Of a stretch of 48,356 nucleotides of DNA, positions 1 to 10,135 are shown in pieces. The notes under the pieces were generated by a model that saw only the letters and a program-made list of their open reading frames with translations, was not told the DNA's origin and did not search any database. The number at the start of each line of letters is the position of its first letter. The first letter of the stretch is position 1. The stretch comes from Gammaproteobacteria bacterium (lineage in GTDB: Bacteria; Pseudomonadota; Gammaproteobacteria; Chromatiales; Chromatiaceae), in the NCBI GenBank assembly GCA_030065815.1, contig JASJCU010000030.1, positions 1 through 48,356 on the forward strand, read 5' to 3'. The position numbers and the translations under genes are program-made.

Positions 1-18
1 GCCGAGAAGCGCAGGGAA

Positions 19-39
19 CCCCTCGCCAACGGCGAGGGG
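19..39. repeat. GC-rich hairpin at window start
   Basis: Perfect 9-bp inverted repeat CCCCTCGCC / GGCGAGGGG around an AAC loop. It is followed by a mixed, T-containing stretch rather than a clean U-run, so it could be the tail of a terminator for a gene left of the window or the first arm of a dispersed repeat element together with the next hairpin. Confidence 0.5.
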
Positions 40-65
40 CAAGTCGTCGGGGGCCTTTTCTTTTG

Positions 66-99
66 GGTACTTTTCTTTGGGCAAGCAAAGAAAAGTACC
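66..99. repeat. Long perfect inverted repeat (intergenic hairpin element)
   Basis: Arms of 14 bp (66-79 and 86-99, GGTACTTTTCTTTG / CAAAGAAAAGTACC) enclose the loop GGCAAG. The A/T-rich arms contrast with the very GC-rich surroundings. From memory, similar T-rich hairpins with a GGGCAAGCAAAG centre recur between genes in some gammaproteobacterial genomes; that it is a multi-copy element here is inference, since only one copy is in the window. Confidence 0.6.
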
Positions 100-170
100 G
101 CGGGTGCGCGCCGCCGCGCGCATCAAACTGGTCCTGACGCGAAGCGGCAACCAACCAACGGAATATCGCG

Positions 171-1352
171 GTGGAAGAAATCACCGACCTCGACATCGCC
201 ATCTTCGGCGCCGGAATCGCCGGCCTGTGGACCCTGGCGCGGCTGCAACAGGCTGGCTACCGCGTCGCGCTGTTCGAACGCGATGCGCTGGGCGGCATAC
301 AGTCGATCGCGTCGCAGGGCATCATCCACGGCGGCACCAAGTACGCGCTGACCGGCAGGCTGACCGGGTCGGCGATGGCGATCGGCGAGATGCCCGGCAT
401 CTGGCGCGCGGCACTCGCCGGCGACGGCGAGATCGACCTGCGCGACGTGCGCATCCTGTCGCCGCACCAGTACCTGTGGACCACCGGTTCGCTGAGCTCG
501 GGCATGGCCGGCTTCTTCGCCGGCAAGGTCATGCACAGCCGCATGCAGCCGCTCGAACGCGGCGCTTATCCGCCGCCGTTCGACGATCCGGCGTTTCGCG
601 GCCAGGTCTACCGGCTCGACGAACCGGTGCTCGATCCACGCTCGCTAATCCAGGTGCTCGGCGAGCGCTGTGCCGGCAGCTGCCATCGCGTCGCCGGTAT
701 CCCCGATTTCGCCCGCGACGACGACGGCTGGCGATGCGCGCTGCCGGCCGGCCCGGTGGTCCGCGCGCGCCACGTCGTGCTCGCCGCCGGGCGCGGCAAC
801 GCGCAGCTGCTGGCCGCGCTCGGCCACGACACGCCGCGGATGCAGACCCGGCCGCTGCACATGCTGATGCTGCGCGGTGCGCTGCCGATGCTGCACGCGC
901 ACTGCCTCGGCGCGAGTGCCAACCCGCGCCTGACCGTGACCAGCTACCCGCTCGAGCATGGCCAGGTCGTCTGGTACCTGGGCGGGCAGGTCGCCGAGGA
1001 GGGCAGCGGGCGCGATCGCGACGCGCAGATCCGCGCCGGCCGCGACGAGCTGGCGGCGCTGCTGCCGTGGCTGCGCAATGACGACGCGCAGTGGGCGACG
1101 CTCGAGATCGACCGCGCCGAGATCGCGACGCCGGGCGGGCGGCGACCCGACGACGCCTATGTCGGCAGCCGCGACGGCGTGATCACGTGCTGGCCGACCA
1201 AGCTGGCATTCGCGCCGCGGGTCGCGCGCCTGGTCGGCGACGCGATCGCTGCCGACGGCGTCGCGCCGGCGGGCCGCGACGGCCCCGCGATCGATCTGCC
1301 GCCACCACCGCTGGCGTCGCTGCCGTGGGACGGAGAGCTGGCATGGAGCTGA
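171..1352 (+). CDS. FAD-dependent oxidoreductase (DAO family)
   Basis: A 393-residue cytoplasmic flavoprotein. An N-terminal Rossmann fold binds FAD: residues about 5-30 carry GAGIAG, preceded by hydrophobic strand residues and followed by an acidic residue in LFERD. The body fits the D-amino-acid oxidase / glycerol-3-phosphate dehydrogenase superfamily; the substrate cannot be told. The start is GTG at 171, chosen because the Rossmann fold begins almost at once after it. Its stop lies inside the next gene (10-nt overlap with the aldo/keto reductase), so translation is probably coupled, and both precede waaA in one operon. The family call is fairly safe; the role is unknown. Confidence 0.8.
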   Translation: MEEITDLDIAIFGAGIAGLWTLARLQQAGYRVALFERDALGGIQSIASQGIIHGGTKYALTGRLTGSAMAIGEMPGIWRAALAGDGEIDLRDVRILSPHQYLWTTGSLSSGMAGFFAGKVMHSRMQPLERGAYPPPFDDPAFRGQVYRLDEPVLDPRSLIQVLGERCAGSCHRVAGIPDFARDDDGWRCALPAGPVVRARHVVLAAGRGNAQLLAALGHDTPRMQTRPLHMLMLRGALPMLHAHCLGASANPRLTVTSYPLEHGQVVWYLGGQVAEEGSGRDRDAQIRAGRDELAALLPWLRNDDAQWATLEIDRAEIATPGGRRPDDAYVGSRDGVITCWPTKLAFAPRVARLVGDAIAADGVAPAGRDGPAIDLPPPPLASLPWDGELAWS

Positions 1353-2128
1353 GGCCGCTCGGCAGCACCGGCCTGCAGGTCAGCCCGCTCGGTCTCGGCA
1401 CCGTCAAGTTCGGGCGCAACCAGCAGGTCAAGTACCCGCGGCCGTTCGCGCTGCCGGATGACCGGGCGGTACTGTCGCTGCTCGCGCTGGCGCGCGATCT
1501 CGGCCTCAACCTGCTCGACACCGCGCCGGCCTACGGCAGCAGCCAGCAGCGTCTCGGCAGGCTGCTCGGCGCGGCACGCCGCGACTGGGTCATCGTCTCC
1601 AAGGTCGGCGAGGTCTTCGCCGACGGCGTGTCGCGTTTCGACTTCTCGTACGCGCACACCGTCGCCAGCGTCGAGCACAGCCTGCGCACGCTGCGCACCG
1701 ATTACCTCGACTGCGTGCTCGTGCATTCCGACGGCGATGATGGCGCGATCTTCGACGACGGCGCCGCCATCGACGCGCTGCGCGAGCTCCAGCGACGCGG
1801 CCTGGTGCGCGCGATCGGCATGTCGAGCAAGACCGTCGACGGCGGCCTGCGTACGGTCGCCGAACTCGACGTCGTCATGGCGACCTGCAATCTGGCCTAC
1901 AACGACGAGCTGCCGGTCCTCGAGGCCGCGGCCGCGCGCGGCAAGGGCGTGCTGATCAAGAAGGGGCTGATGAGCGGTCACGTCGCCGACGCGGACATGG
2001 TCGAGCGGTCGTTCGCGCACGTGTTCGCGCAGCCCGGGGTGTCGAGCATGATCGTCGGCACGATCGACCCCGCGCACCTGCGCGACAATGTCGCGGCACT
2101 GCAGCGCGCGCTGGAGTCGCTGGCGTGA
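1343..2128 (+). CDS. Aldo/keto reductase family protein
   Basis: A 261-residue NAD(P)H-dependent oxidoreductase of the aldo/keto reductase TIM-barrel family. The expected tetrad is visible: Asp59 and Tyr64 (LLDTAPAYG), Lys87 (VSKVG) and His128 (LVHSDG). It is shorter than typical members (about 300-330 residues), mainly through a compact C-terminal half. The start ATG at 1343 overlaps the upstream oxidoreductase by 10 nt and gives the standard N-terminus MELRPLGSTGLQVSPLGLG. Its TGA overlaps the GTG start of waaA by 4 nt. Coupling to a flavin oxidoreductase suggests the two act on related metabolites, but the sequence gives no substrate. Confidence 0.85.
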   Translation: MELRPLGSTGLQVSPLGLGTVKFGRNQQVKYPRPFALPDDRAVLSLLALARDLGLNLLDTAPAYGSSQQRLGRLLGAARRDWVIVSKVGEVFADGVSRFDFSYAHTVASVEHSLRTLRTDYLDCVLVHSDGDDGAIFDDGAAIDALRELQRRGLVRAIGMSSKTVDGGLRTVAELDVVMATCNLAYNDELPVLEAAAARGKGVLIKKGLMSGHVADADMVERSFAHVFAQPGVSSMIVGTIDPAHLRDNVAALQRALESLA

Positions 2129-3381
2129 TCCGGCGCCTGTACACGCTGCTTTTGTACCTGCTGCTGCCGCTGGTGCTGCTGCGCCTGCTGTGGCGCAGCC
2201 TCAAGGCCCCGGCCTACCGGCGTCGCTGGGCCGAGCGCTTCGGCATCTTCGCCGCTCCGCGCGGCTGGGGCGGGATCTGGGTGCACGCGGTGTCGGTCGG
2301 CGAGGTGCAGGCAGTGCTGCCGCTGATTCGGCGGCTGCGCGACGACAACCCGGCCCTCGCGCTGACCGTGACGACGACCACGCCGACCGGCTCGGCGCGC
2401 GTCGTCGAGCAGCTCGGCGACCAGGTGTTCCACGTCTACCTGCCGTACGACCTGCCGGCGGCGTTGTCGGCGTTCCTGCGCCGCGTGCGGCCGCGCGTGC
2501 TGCTGATGGTCGAGACCGAGGTCTGGCCGAACCTGCTGCACGCCTGTCGCCGCCACGGTGTCTACACGCTGCTCGCCAACGCCCGCCTGTCCGACAAGTC
2601 GGCGCGGCGCTACGCGCGCCTCGGCAGCTTCACGCGGCAGACGTTCGCCAACATCGACTGCATCGCCGCGCAGGCCGAGGCCGATGCCGTACGCTTCCGC
2701 GACCTGGGCGTCGCCGCCGAGCGGGTGATCGTCACCGGCAGCATCAAGTTCGACATGCGCATCCCGGCGAGCCTCGAGGAACGGGTCGAGGTGCTGCGCC
2801 GTGACTGGGGCGGGCGCCCGGTCTGGGTCGCCGGCAGCACCCACGAGGGCGAGGACGAGCTGGTGCTGTTCGCCCATCACACGGTGCTGGCGCGCTTCCC
2901 GAACGCGCTGCTGATCCTGGTGCCGCGCCACCCGGAGCGCTTCGAGCGCGTCGCCGGGCTGTGCAAGCGCGAGCGCCTGCGCTTCGCGCGCCGTTCACGC
3001 CCCGGCGACTACGGCGAACAGACCCAGGTCTTTCTCGGCGACACGATGGGCGAGCTGCCGGTGCTGCTCGGTTCGGCCGACGTCGCGTTCATCGGCGGCA
3101 GCCTGGTGCCGACCGGTGGCCACAACATGCTCGAGGCCGCGGCCCAGGGCGTGGCCGTGTGTTTCGGTCCGCACGTGTTCAATTTCTCGACGATCAGCCA
3201 GCTGCTGATCGACGAGGGCGCCGCGGCCCAGGTCGACAGCGACAAGGCGCTCGGCGACCAGGTGACCCGCTGGTTCGCCGATGCCAGCCTGCGCGCCGAG
3301 GCCGGCGAGAACGGCCGCCGCGTGGTCGCGCAGAATCGCGGCGCGCTGGAGCGGCTGCTGGCGCTGCTGCCGCTGCGCTGA
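2125..3381 (+). CDS. waaA: 3-deoxy-D-manno-octulosonic acid (Kdo) transferase
   Basis: Transfers Kdo from CMP-Kdo to lipid IVA, building the inner core of lipopolysaccharide on the cytoplasmic face of the inner membrane. The 418-residue length is typical. Residues about 5-25 form a hydrophobic N-terminal anchor, followed by the signature HAVSVGE with the catalytic Glu near residue 60, then TTTTPTG, the VETEVWPN segment, GSIKFD, and the C-terminal donor-binding GGSLVPTGGHN. GTG start at 2125 overlaps the preceding stop (GTGA), so it is the third gene of a translationally coupled operon. Its presence indicates an LPS-bearing Gram-negative bacterium. Confidence 0.95.
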   Translation: MIRRLYTLLLYLLLPLVLLRLLWRSLKAPAYRRRWAERFGIFAAPRGWGGIWVHAVSVGEVQAVLPLIRRLRDDNPALALTVTTTTPTGSARVVEQLGDQVFHVYLPYDLPAALSAFLRRVRPRVLLMVETEVWPNLLHACRRHGVYTLLANARLSDKSARRYARLGSFTRQTFANIDCIAAQAEADAVRFRDLGVAAERVIVTGSIKFDMRIPASLEERVEVLRRDWGGRPVWVAGSTHEGEDELVLFAHHTVLARFPNALLILVPRHPERFERVAGLCKRERLRFARRSRPGDYGEQTQVFLGDTMGELPVLLGSADVAFIGGSLVPTGGHNMLEAAAQGVAVCFGPHVFNFSTISQLLIDEGAAAQVDSDKALGDQVTRWFADASLRAEAGENGRRVVAQNRGALERLLALLPLR

Positions 3382-3633
3382 CGCTTCTCATCAATTCTTT
3401 TTATCACTCAAGGCCCGCTCCTGATCGCCGTGGCCGCACGAGTTGCCGAAGCTGCGACCTGGCGCATATTTCGGCAATCGCGCTGTGATATAAACCTCGT
3501 TCCTATCCCCGTGATGTGGTGCGGTGGCTGGGACCACCCGCGCCTGAGCACCCGGCCCCGTTGCCGCTCACCCGGCCATTCGCCTGGTGCCGTCGAGCAG
3601 CGCGTAAACCAAGCAGTAACAGGAGGACCCTGT

Positions 3634-5034
3634 ATGGAGTCACTGAAATCTTTCAATCGCACCGGTCTGGCGCTTGCGATCACGGTCGCAGCGGCGCACA
3701 GCTGGGCGCAACCGGTCGACGCGACCAAGACACTGCCGAACGCCAAGCCCGGCGAGTGTTATGCGAAAGTCGTGATCCCGGCGCAGTACAAGACCGAGAA
3801 CGTCGACGTCACGATGCGCGAGGCCTCGGTACGCTACGAGACCGTGCCGGCCAAGTACGCGATGGTCGAGGAGAAGGTCCTCGTCAAGGAAGCGGCGAAG
3901 AAGATCGTGCCGGTCCCGGCCGAGTACGAGGTCGTCAAGGAGACCGTCGAGCTCGCACCGGCGAGCAAACAGTGGCTCGCCGGCAAGTCGCGCAAGTCCA
4001 TGCCGGCCAGTCCGGCGCTGCTGGCATCGATCACGGGCAGCGGCGTCAAGCTCGACCAACAGCAGGTCGGTGCATGCCTCAGCGAGTACTACGTGCCGGC
4101 ACAGTACAAGCAGGAAGACGTGCGCGTGCTCAAGACCGCGGCCTTCGACAAGATCGAGGTCGAGCCGGCCGCGTACGAGTGGGCCGAGGAGAAGGTGTTG
4201 GTCAAGGAGGCCAGCAAGAAGATCGTCGAGGTCCCGGCAGAGTTCGAGACCGTGACCGAGAAGGTACTGGTCAAGCCGGCGACCACAGCGTGGAAGCAGG
4301 GTCGCGGCCTGGTCGAGCGCATCGACAACACGACCGGCGAGATCATGTGCCTGGTCGAGATCCCGGCACAGTACAAGACCGTCGAGCGCAAGGTCATCAA
4401 GACCGCGGCGACGACCAAGGAGGTCGAGATCCCGGCCGAGTACGCGATCCAGAAGGTGCGCAAGCTGGTCAAGCCGGCGCAGGAGCGTAGGGTCAAGATC
4501 GAGCCGACCTACGAGACCGTCAAGAAGACCGTCAAGGTCGCCGACGAGAAGTTCTTCTGGCACCCGGACTGGGAAGACAAGCCGAAGGCGCGTGCCACCG
4601 GCAACACCGTTTGCCTGCGCGAAACGGCGGCCAAGATGGCGACGATCGAACAGCGCAAGGTCAAGACCCCGGCGACGATCCGCGAGGTCGAGATCCCGGC
4701 CGAGTACAAGACCGTCAAGGTGCGCAAGCTGGTGACTGCCGCCGAGCAGAAGAAGGTCGATATCCCGGCCGTCGTCGAGACGGTCGCCAAGCGCGTCAAG
4801 GTCAGCGACGAGCGCCTCGAGTGGCGCAGCGTGCTGTGTGAGACCAACATCACCGGCCGCATCATGACCGACCTGCAGAAGGCGTTGAAGGACGCCGGCT
4901 TCAACCCCGGGCCGATCGACGGCCAGGTCGGTGCGCAGACCCTGCGTGCGGTCGACAACTACCAGCGCGCCAAGGGCCTGGAGCGCGGCGGCCTGACGCT
5001 GAACACGCTGGAATCGCTCGGCGTCAAGATCTGA
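3634..5034 (+). CDS. Secreted 23-residue-repeat protein with C-terminal peptidoglycan-binding domain
   Basis: A 466-residue exported protein; I do not recognise the repeat as a named family. The start ATG at 3634 follows an AGGAGG site, and residues 1-25 form a signal peptide ending AHSWAQ. Residues about 40-402 are four modules, each opening with a Cys (C42, C148, C239, C327) and ending near a Trp (W114, W220, W309, W397). Within a module a unit of about 23 residues recurs up to three times, resembling P-A-x-Y-x-x-V-x-x-K-V-x-V-K-x-A (P49, P72, P95; P155, P178, P201; P244, P267, P291; P355, P378). A fifth Cys (C402) leads into residues about 406-460, a PG_binding_1-like helical domain with GPIDGQVGAQTLRAV. 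It probably sits in the periplasm on peptidoglycan. It stands alone, with its own terminator. Confidence 0.8.
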   Translation: MESLKSFNRTGLALAITVAAAHSWAQPVDATKTLPNAKPGECYAKVVIPAQYKTENVDVTMREASVRYETVPAKYAMVEEKVLVKEAAKKIVPVPAEYEVVKETVELAPASKQWLAGKSRKSMPASPALLASITGSGVKLDQQQVGACLSEYYVPAQYKQEDVRVLKTAAFDKIEVEPAAYEWAEEKVLVKEASKKIVEVPAEFETVTEKVLVKPATTAWKQGRGLVERIDNTTGEIMCLVEIPAQYKTVERKVIKTAATTKEVEIPAEYAIQKVRKLVKPAQERRVKIEPTYETVKKTVKVADEKFFWHPDWEDKPKARATGNTVCLRETAAKMATIEQRKVKTPATIREVEIPAEYKTVKVRKLVTAAEQKKVDIPAVVETVAKRVKVSDERLEWRSVLCETNITGRIMTDLQKALKDAGFNPGPIDGQVGAQTLRAVDNYQRAKGLERGGLTLNTLESLGVKI

Positions 5035-5070
5035 TCGCAGACCCCGCGGCGTACGCACGTCGACCCAGCA

Positions 5071-5098
5071 GCCCCGCCGCCGTGCGGGGCTTTTTTTT
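5071..5098 (+). terminator. Rho-independent terminator after the repeat protein
   Basis: Stem GCCCCGC (5071-5077) / GCGGGGC (5084-5090) with loop CGCCGT, followed by eight T residues. It lies 36 nt after the stop at 5034 and is the clearest classical terminator in the left half of the window. Confidence 0.93.
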
Positions 5099-5369
5099 GC
5101 ACCCGGTCGATTCGCCGGACAGGGTCGCGAGGCCGCCGAACAGATCGCCCGCGTGCTGCGGACCGGATTGGCGGGCGTGCGCAGCCCGGTGCCCGGTCGA
5201 CCTGCCGCGCGGTCGCAGGTCGCGTTTTCGTCGACCGGGTCGCAAAACGCCGCTGCGGCCCCGGAACCTCGGTCCCGGTCAGCGGTCTATTGTGCAGTGC
5301 ACCATTTTGGGTGGTGCCAGGGCGGGGTCGCGGTACCCAGTCCCACCAGCGGTATTCGGAGGAGACGGT
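5099..5369. other. Gene-free stretch before the acetyltransferase
   Basis: No convincing coding sequence. It holds a short inverted repeat (GCACCA 5299-5304 / TGGTGC 5312-5317, loop TTTTGGG) about 50 nt before the next start codon, and a good ribosome-binding site (GGAGGAG, 5358-5364). The hairpin could be an operator or 5' UTR element; no strong sigma-70 promoter stands out. Confidence 0.4.
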
Positions 5370-6110
5370 ATGAAGTTCAACCACGACTACGTCAAAGAGG
5401 TCCGCCTGTCGGCCGAGGAGCGCGTGCGCGTGCGCCTGCTGCGGGCCACCGACAAGCAACGCCTGCGTGAGGGTTTCGATGCGCTGTCGGCGGCGTCGCG
5501 CCAGAAGCGCTTCTTCGGTGGCAAGCACGCGCTGAGCGACGGCGAGTTGCGCTACCTGACCGAGGTCGACCAGGTCGACCACGTCGCCATCGGTGCCGTC
5601 ATGCTCGACGCCGCCGGTGACGAGGGCGCCGGCGCCGGCGTCGCGCGCTTCGTTCGCCTGCCCGCGGAGACGACCGTCGCCGAGGTCGCGCTGACGGTGA
5701 TCGATCGGATGCAGGGCCGGGGCATCGGCCGCCTGCTGCTGCGCCTGCTCGTCGAGGCCGCCGTCGAACGCGGCATCGAGCGTTTTCGTTTCGAATGCCT
5801 GGCGCACAACCAGGAGATGCACCGCCTGGTGCAGACGACCTGCGACGTGGTCGGGTACGTCAACGACGATGACGTGATCGTCGCCGAGGTGGCGCTGCCG
5901 GACCGCGATCGCGCCTCGCCCGACCTGTCGCACGAGGCGTTCGAACGGCTGTACGCGCTGTTGCGCGGGTTCGCGGTGCAGGCGATCGCGCTGCAGATGC
6001 ACACCGGTATCGACACCGTGCGGCGCACGCTCGACCTGGCGCTCGGCAGCGGCCAGCGCACGCACACCGCGGCGCCCGATCGCGAGTCGCGCGGGCCGGC
6101 CGACCAGTAG
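5370..6110 (+). CDS. GNAT acetyltransferase, resembling the GNAT domain of Pat-type protein acetyltransferases
   Basis: A 246-residue cytoplasmic N-acetyltransferase using acetyl-CoA. ATG at 5370 is preceded by GGAGGAG; longer in-frame extensions run back through the terminator and are not credible. Residues about 15-75 match the start of the GNAT domain found at the C-terminus of Pat/YfiQ lysine acetyltransferases (RVRLLRATDKQRLREGFDALS, then RFF, then LSDGELRYLTEVDQVDHVA). The acetyl-CoA pyrophosphate loop is QGRGIG at 115-120. The large CoA-ligase-like domain of full-length Pat is absent, so it is a stand-alone domain with an extra C-terminal region of about 70 residues. Protein lysine acetylation is inferred, and the target is unknown. 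Confidence 0.75.
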   Translation: MKFNHDYVKEVRLSAEERVRVRLLRATDKQRLREGFDALSAASRQKRFFGGKHALSDGELRYLTEVDQVDHVAIGAVMLDAAGDEGAGAGVARFVRLPAETTVAEVALTVIDRMQGRGIGRLLLRLLVEAAVERGIERFRFECLAHNQEMHRLVQTTCDVVGYVNDDDVIVAEVALPDRDRASPDLSHEAFERLYALLRGFAVQAIALQMHTGIDTVRRTLDLALGSGQRTHTAAPDRESRGPADQ

Positions 6111-6146
6111 GAACCGCACGCCAGGCGCGCGGCGCCGCGACGGCGA

Positions 6147-6656
6147 TCAGGCGCGGCGTGCGGCCATCGCGGCACCGATCCGCGCCAGCTGCGCGGCGTC
6201 GAGCAGCGTCGCGGCACGCGGCAGCAGCGCGCTGTCCTCACGCGCGACGTGGGCGCGACAGCTCGCGCTGAACGGCATGCCGACCGCGCGCAGTCCGTCC
6301 GGGTCGGCGCGCCCTGTCTTCAGTTCGGCGAGGGCCGCGGCGAGCTGTGCCCAGTTTGCATCGAGGGCGGCGTGGTCGCGGCGCAGCGTGTCGATCAGTC
6401 GCGCCAGCCCGGCATCGTCTGCGAGCAGCGGGAACAGGTCCTGCTCTTCGTTGCAGTGGTGCAGCGGCGCCGCGTCGGCGAAGTAGCGCCGGACCCGTTC
6501 AGCGGCGACCAGGGCCTCGTGATCGATGCCGTGCCGGGCGATCCAGTCGGGGAGGCGGTCGAGCAGCTCGCACTGTGCGAGCATGCGCTGGTGGCAGGCC
6601 GTGAGCATACCGAGCGGGTCGCCGAAATCCGGCGCCGGTTCGCCGAGCAGCGACAT
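6147..6656 (-). CDS. Hemerythrin-like HHE-domain protein
   Basis: A 169-residue cytoplasmic four-helix protein with the ligand pattern of the hemerythrin HHE family: His22 (ACHQRM), His66/His67 with Glu71 (HHCNEEQD), a later RRDHAALD, and RAHVAREDSALL near residue 145. Such proteins bind a di-iron centre and take part in oxygen, NO or iron handling; which applies here is not visible. It is the last gene of a minus-strand group, 9 nt after the rhodanese gene, so the two are almost certainly co-transcribed. Its 3' end faces the acetyltransferase gene. Confidence 0.82.
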   Translation of the reverse strand: MSLLGEPAPDFGDPLGMLTACHQRMLAQCELLDRLPDWIARHGIDHEALVAAERVRRYFADAAPLHHCNEEQDLFPLLADDAGLARLIDTLRRDHAALDANWAQLAAALAELKTGRADPDGLRAVGMPFSASCRAHVAREDSALLPRAATLLDAAQLARIGAAMAARRA

Positions 6657-6665
6657 GGTCGTCTC

Positions 6666-6986
6666 TCAGTACGTCGCCATCTGGCGGTCGACGTCGCGTG
6701 CCCAGGCAGCGACGCCGCCGGCCAGGTTGATGACATTGGTGAAGCCCTGGTAGTCGAGATACATCGCGACCTGGCGGCTGCGGATGCCGTGATGGCAGAT
6801 CACGACCGTCTCGCGTTGCGGATCGAGGGCGTTCAGCGATGCCGGCAGCTGGCCCATCGGGATCAGCTGTGAGCCGTCGATGTGACAGATACGGAACTCC
6901 CAGGGCTCGCGGACGTCGAGCAGCAGCGGGTCACTGTCGCCGTGCGCGAGGTGGTCGCGCAGCTGGGTCGGGGTGAAGTCGCGCAC
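6666..6986 (-). CDS. Rhodanese-domain protein (single-domain sulfurtransferase)
   Basis: A 106-residue single rhodanese domain, likely cytoplasmic. It shows DVREPWEF near residue 24, the HIDGS strand, and the active-site loop beginning at Cys64 (CHHGIRS), so the persulfide-forming cysteine is intact. Known roles of such proteins are sulfur transfer from thiosulfate or polysulfide; the acceptor here is unknown. It is 12 nt downstream of the methyltransferase gene and 9 nt upstream of the hemerythrin-like gene. A methyltransferase of this type next to a short rhodanese gene is, as I recall, a common gammaproteobacterial pairing. Confidence 0.9.
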   Translation of the reverse strand: MRDFTPTQLRDHLAHGDSDPLLLDVREPWEFRICHIDGSQLIPMGQLPASLNALDPQRETVVICHHGIRSRQVAMYLDYQGFTNVINLAGGVAAWARDVDRQMATY

Positions 6987-6998
6987 GCCCGGCGGCTG

Positions 6999-7661
6999 TC
7001 AGAACTCGAATCTGTCCGGCTGCGGCGCATGCTGCAGCGGCGGCAGCACGGTCTCGAACAGCGATTCGGTCCAGCGCTCGCCGTCGGCGTTGCGGCTGAC
7101 CAGCAGCGCCTCCATGGCCGGCGCCTCGCCGACGACGACGAACATGCGCCCGCCGGGTTTGAGCAGCTGTTCGAGGGCGTCGACATGGACCGGCAGCGAA
7201 CCGGTGACCGCGATGACGTCGAACGACTGCGGCGCGATGCTCGCGGCCAGGCCATTGCCGACCACCAGCTCGACGTTTTCGACGCCGAGCTCGGCCAGCC
7301 GGTGGGCCGCGGCCTCGCTGAGCCCGGCGTCGATCTCGTAGCTGGTCACGGTGCCGCCGAGGTGGGCCAGGCAGGCCGCCGTAAAGCCGCTGCCGGTGCC
7401 GATCTCGAGCACGCTGTCACCGGGGCGGACGTCGAGTGCCTGCAGCATGCGTGCCTCCTGGACCGGCTTCATCATCGTCTGGCCGGCACCGATCGGCACG
7501 GCGATGTCGGCATAGGCCAGGCCCTGGTAGTCGGCGCCGACGAAGCGCTCGCGGGGGACCTGTTCGAACGCGCCGAGCACGCGTTCGTCGATCACCTCCC
7601 ACGGGCGGATCTGCTGCTCGATCATGTTGAAGCGGGCGGTATCGAGATCGTTGGCGAGCAT
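6999..7661 (-). CDS. Protein-L-isoaspartate O-methyltransferase family protein
   Basis: A 220-residue SAM-dependent methyltransferase. Motif I is VLEIGTGSG at residues about 84-92, followed by an acidic strand end (SYEID). The N-terminus (ARFNMIEQQIRPW, then PRERFVGADYQGLAYAD) fits the PCMT family. The segment that in canonical Pcm contains a Ser/Thr-rich substrate loop reads GQTMMKPVQEARMLQAL, so this belongs to the divergent PCMT-like branch rather than the pcm gene usually next to surE. Repair of isoaspartyl residues is therefore uncertain. First gene of the minus-strand trio. Confidence 0.82.
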   Translation of the reverse strand: MLANDLDTARFNMIEQQIRPWEVIDERVLGAFEQVPRERFVGADYQGLAYADIAVPIGAGQTMMKPVQEARMLQALDVRPGDSVLEIGTGSGFTAACLAHLGGTVTSYEIDAGLSEAAAHRLAELGVENVELVVGNGLAASIAPQSFDVIAVTGSLPVHVDALEQLLKPGGRMFVVVGEAPAMEALLVSRNADGERWTESLFETVLPPLQHAPQPDRFEF

Positions 7662-8112
7662 GGTCGGGCTCCGGATTGCACCGTCAATGGACTGCAGGCG
7701 GCTAGCCTACGACCTGTGCGGGAGCGGAGCAAGTCCCTGAACCCGATGCGTTTTCTGGCCGAGTATGAAGTTTTTTGATGGCTTGCCCTGGGTCGCGCCC
7801 GCGCGCGCTCGCCAGGCCGGCCCACAGCCGCGCCGTTACCCGGGAAATCGGCTGTGGTGGTGGCCATACCGCACTGGTACAGTCGGGTTTTCGAACGCGC
7901 CGTCCCCGCGCCTCGACGCCGCGGCATCTTGGCTGGCCGGGGTGACCGGCCGACAGGGACCGTCTAATCCGGTCCGGCCGGGACCGGCGGCGGCTGTGCG
8001 GCGAGCGGACGCGCGGTGGGCGTGCGCGGCCGAACCAACGCCCCGCCAGAGATGACGGGGCCGGGGCCCGGTGAGTGCCCCGATCTGCGCCAGGACGGCG
8101 CAACGAGAACGA
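7662..8112. other. Divergent intergenic region between the PCMT-like gene and thiC
   Basis: About 450 bp without a convincing coding sequence, between genes pointing away from each other, so it must contain both promoters. A TCTAAT hexamer at 7963-7968 is a possible -10 element for the thiC transcript, but no good -35 accompanies it at 16-18 nt. Nothing else stands out. Confidence 0.4.
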
Positions 8113-10135
<2,023 letters not shown>

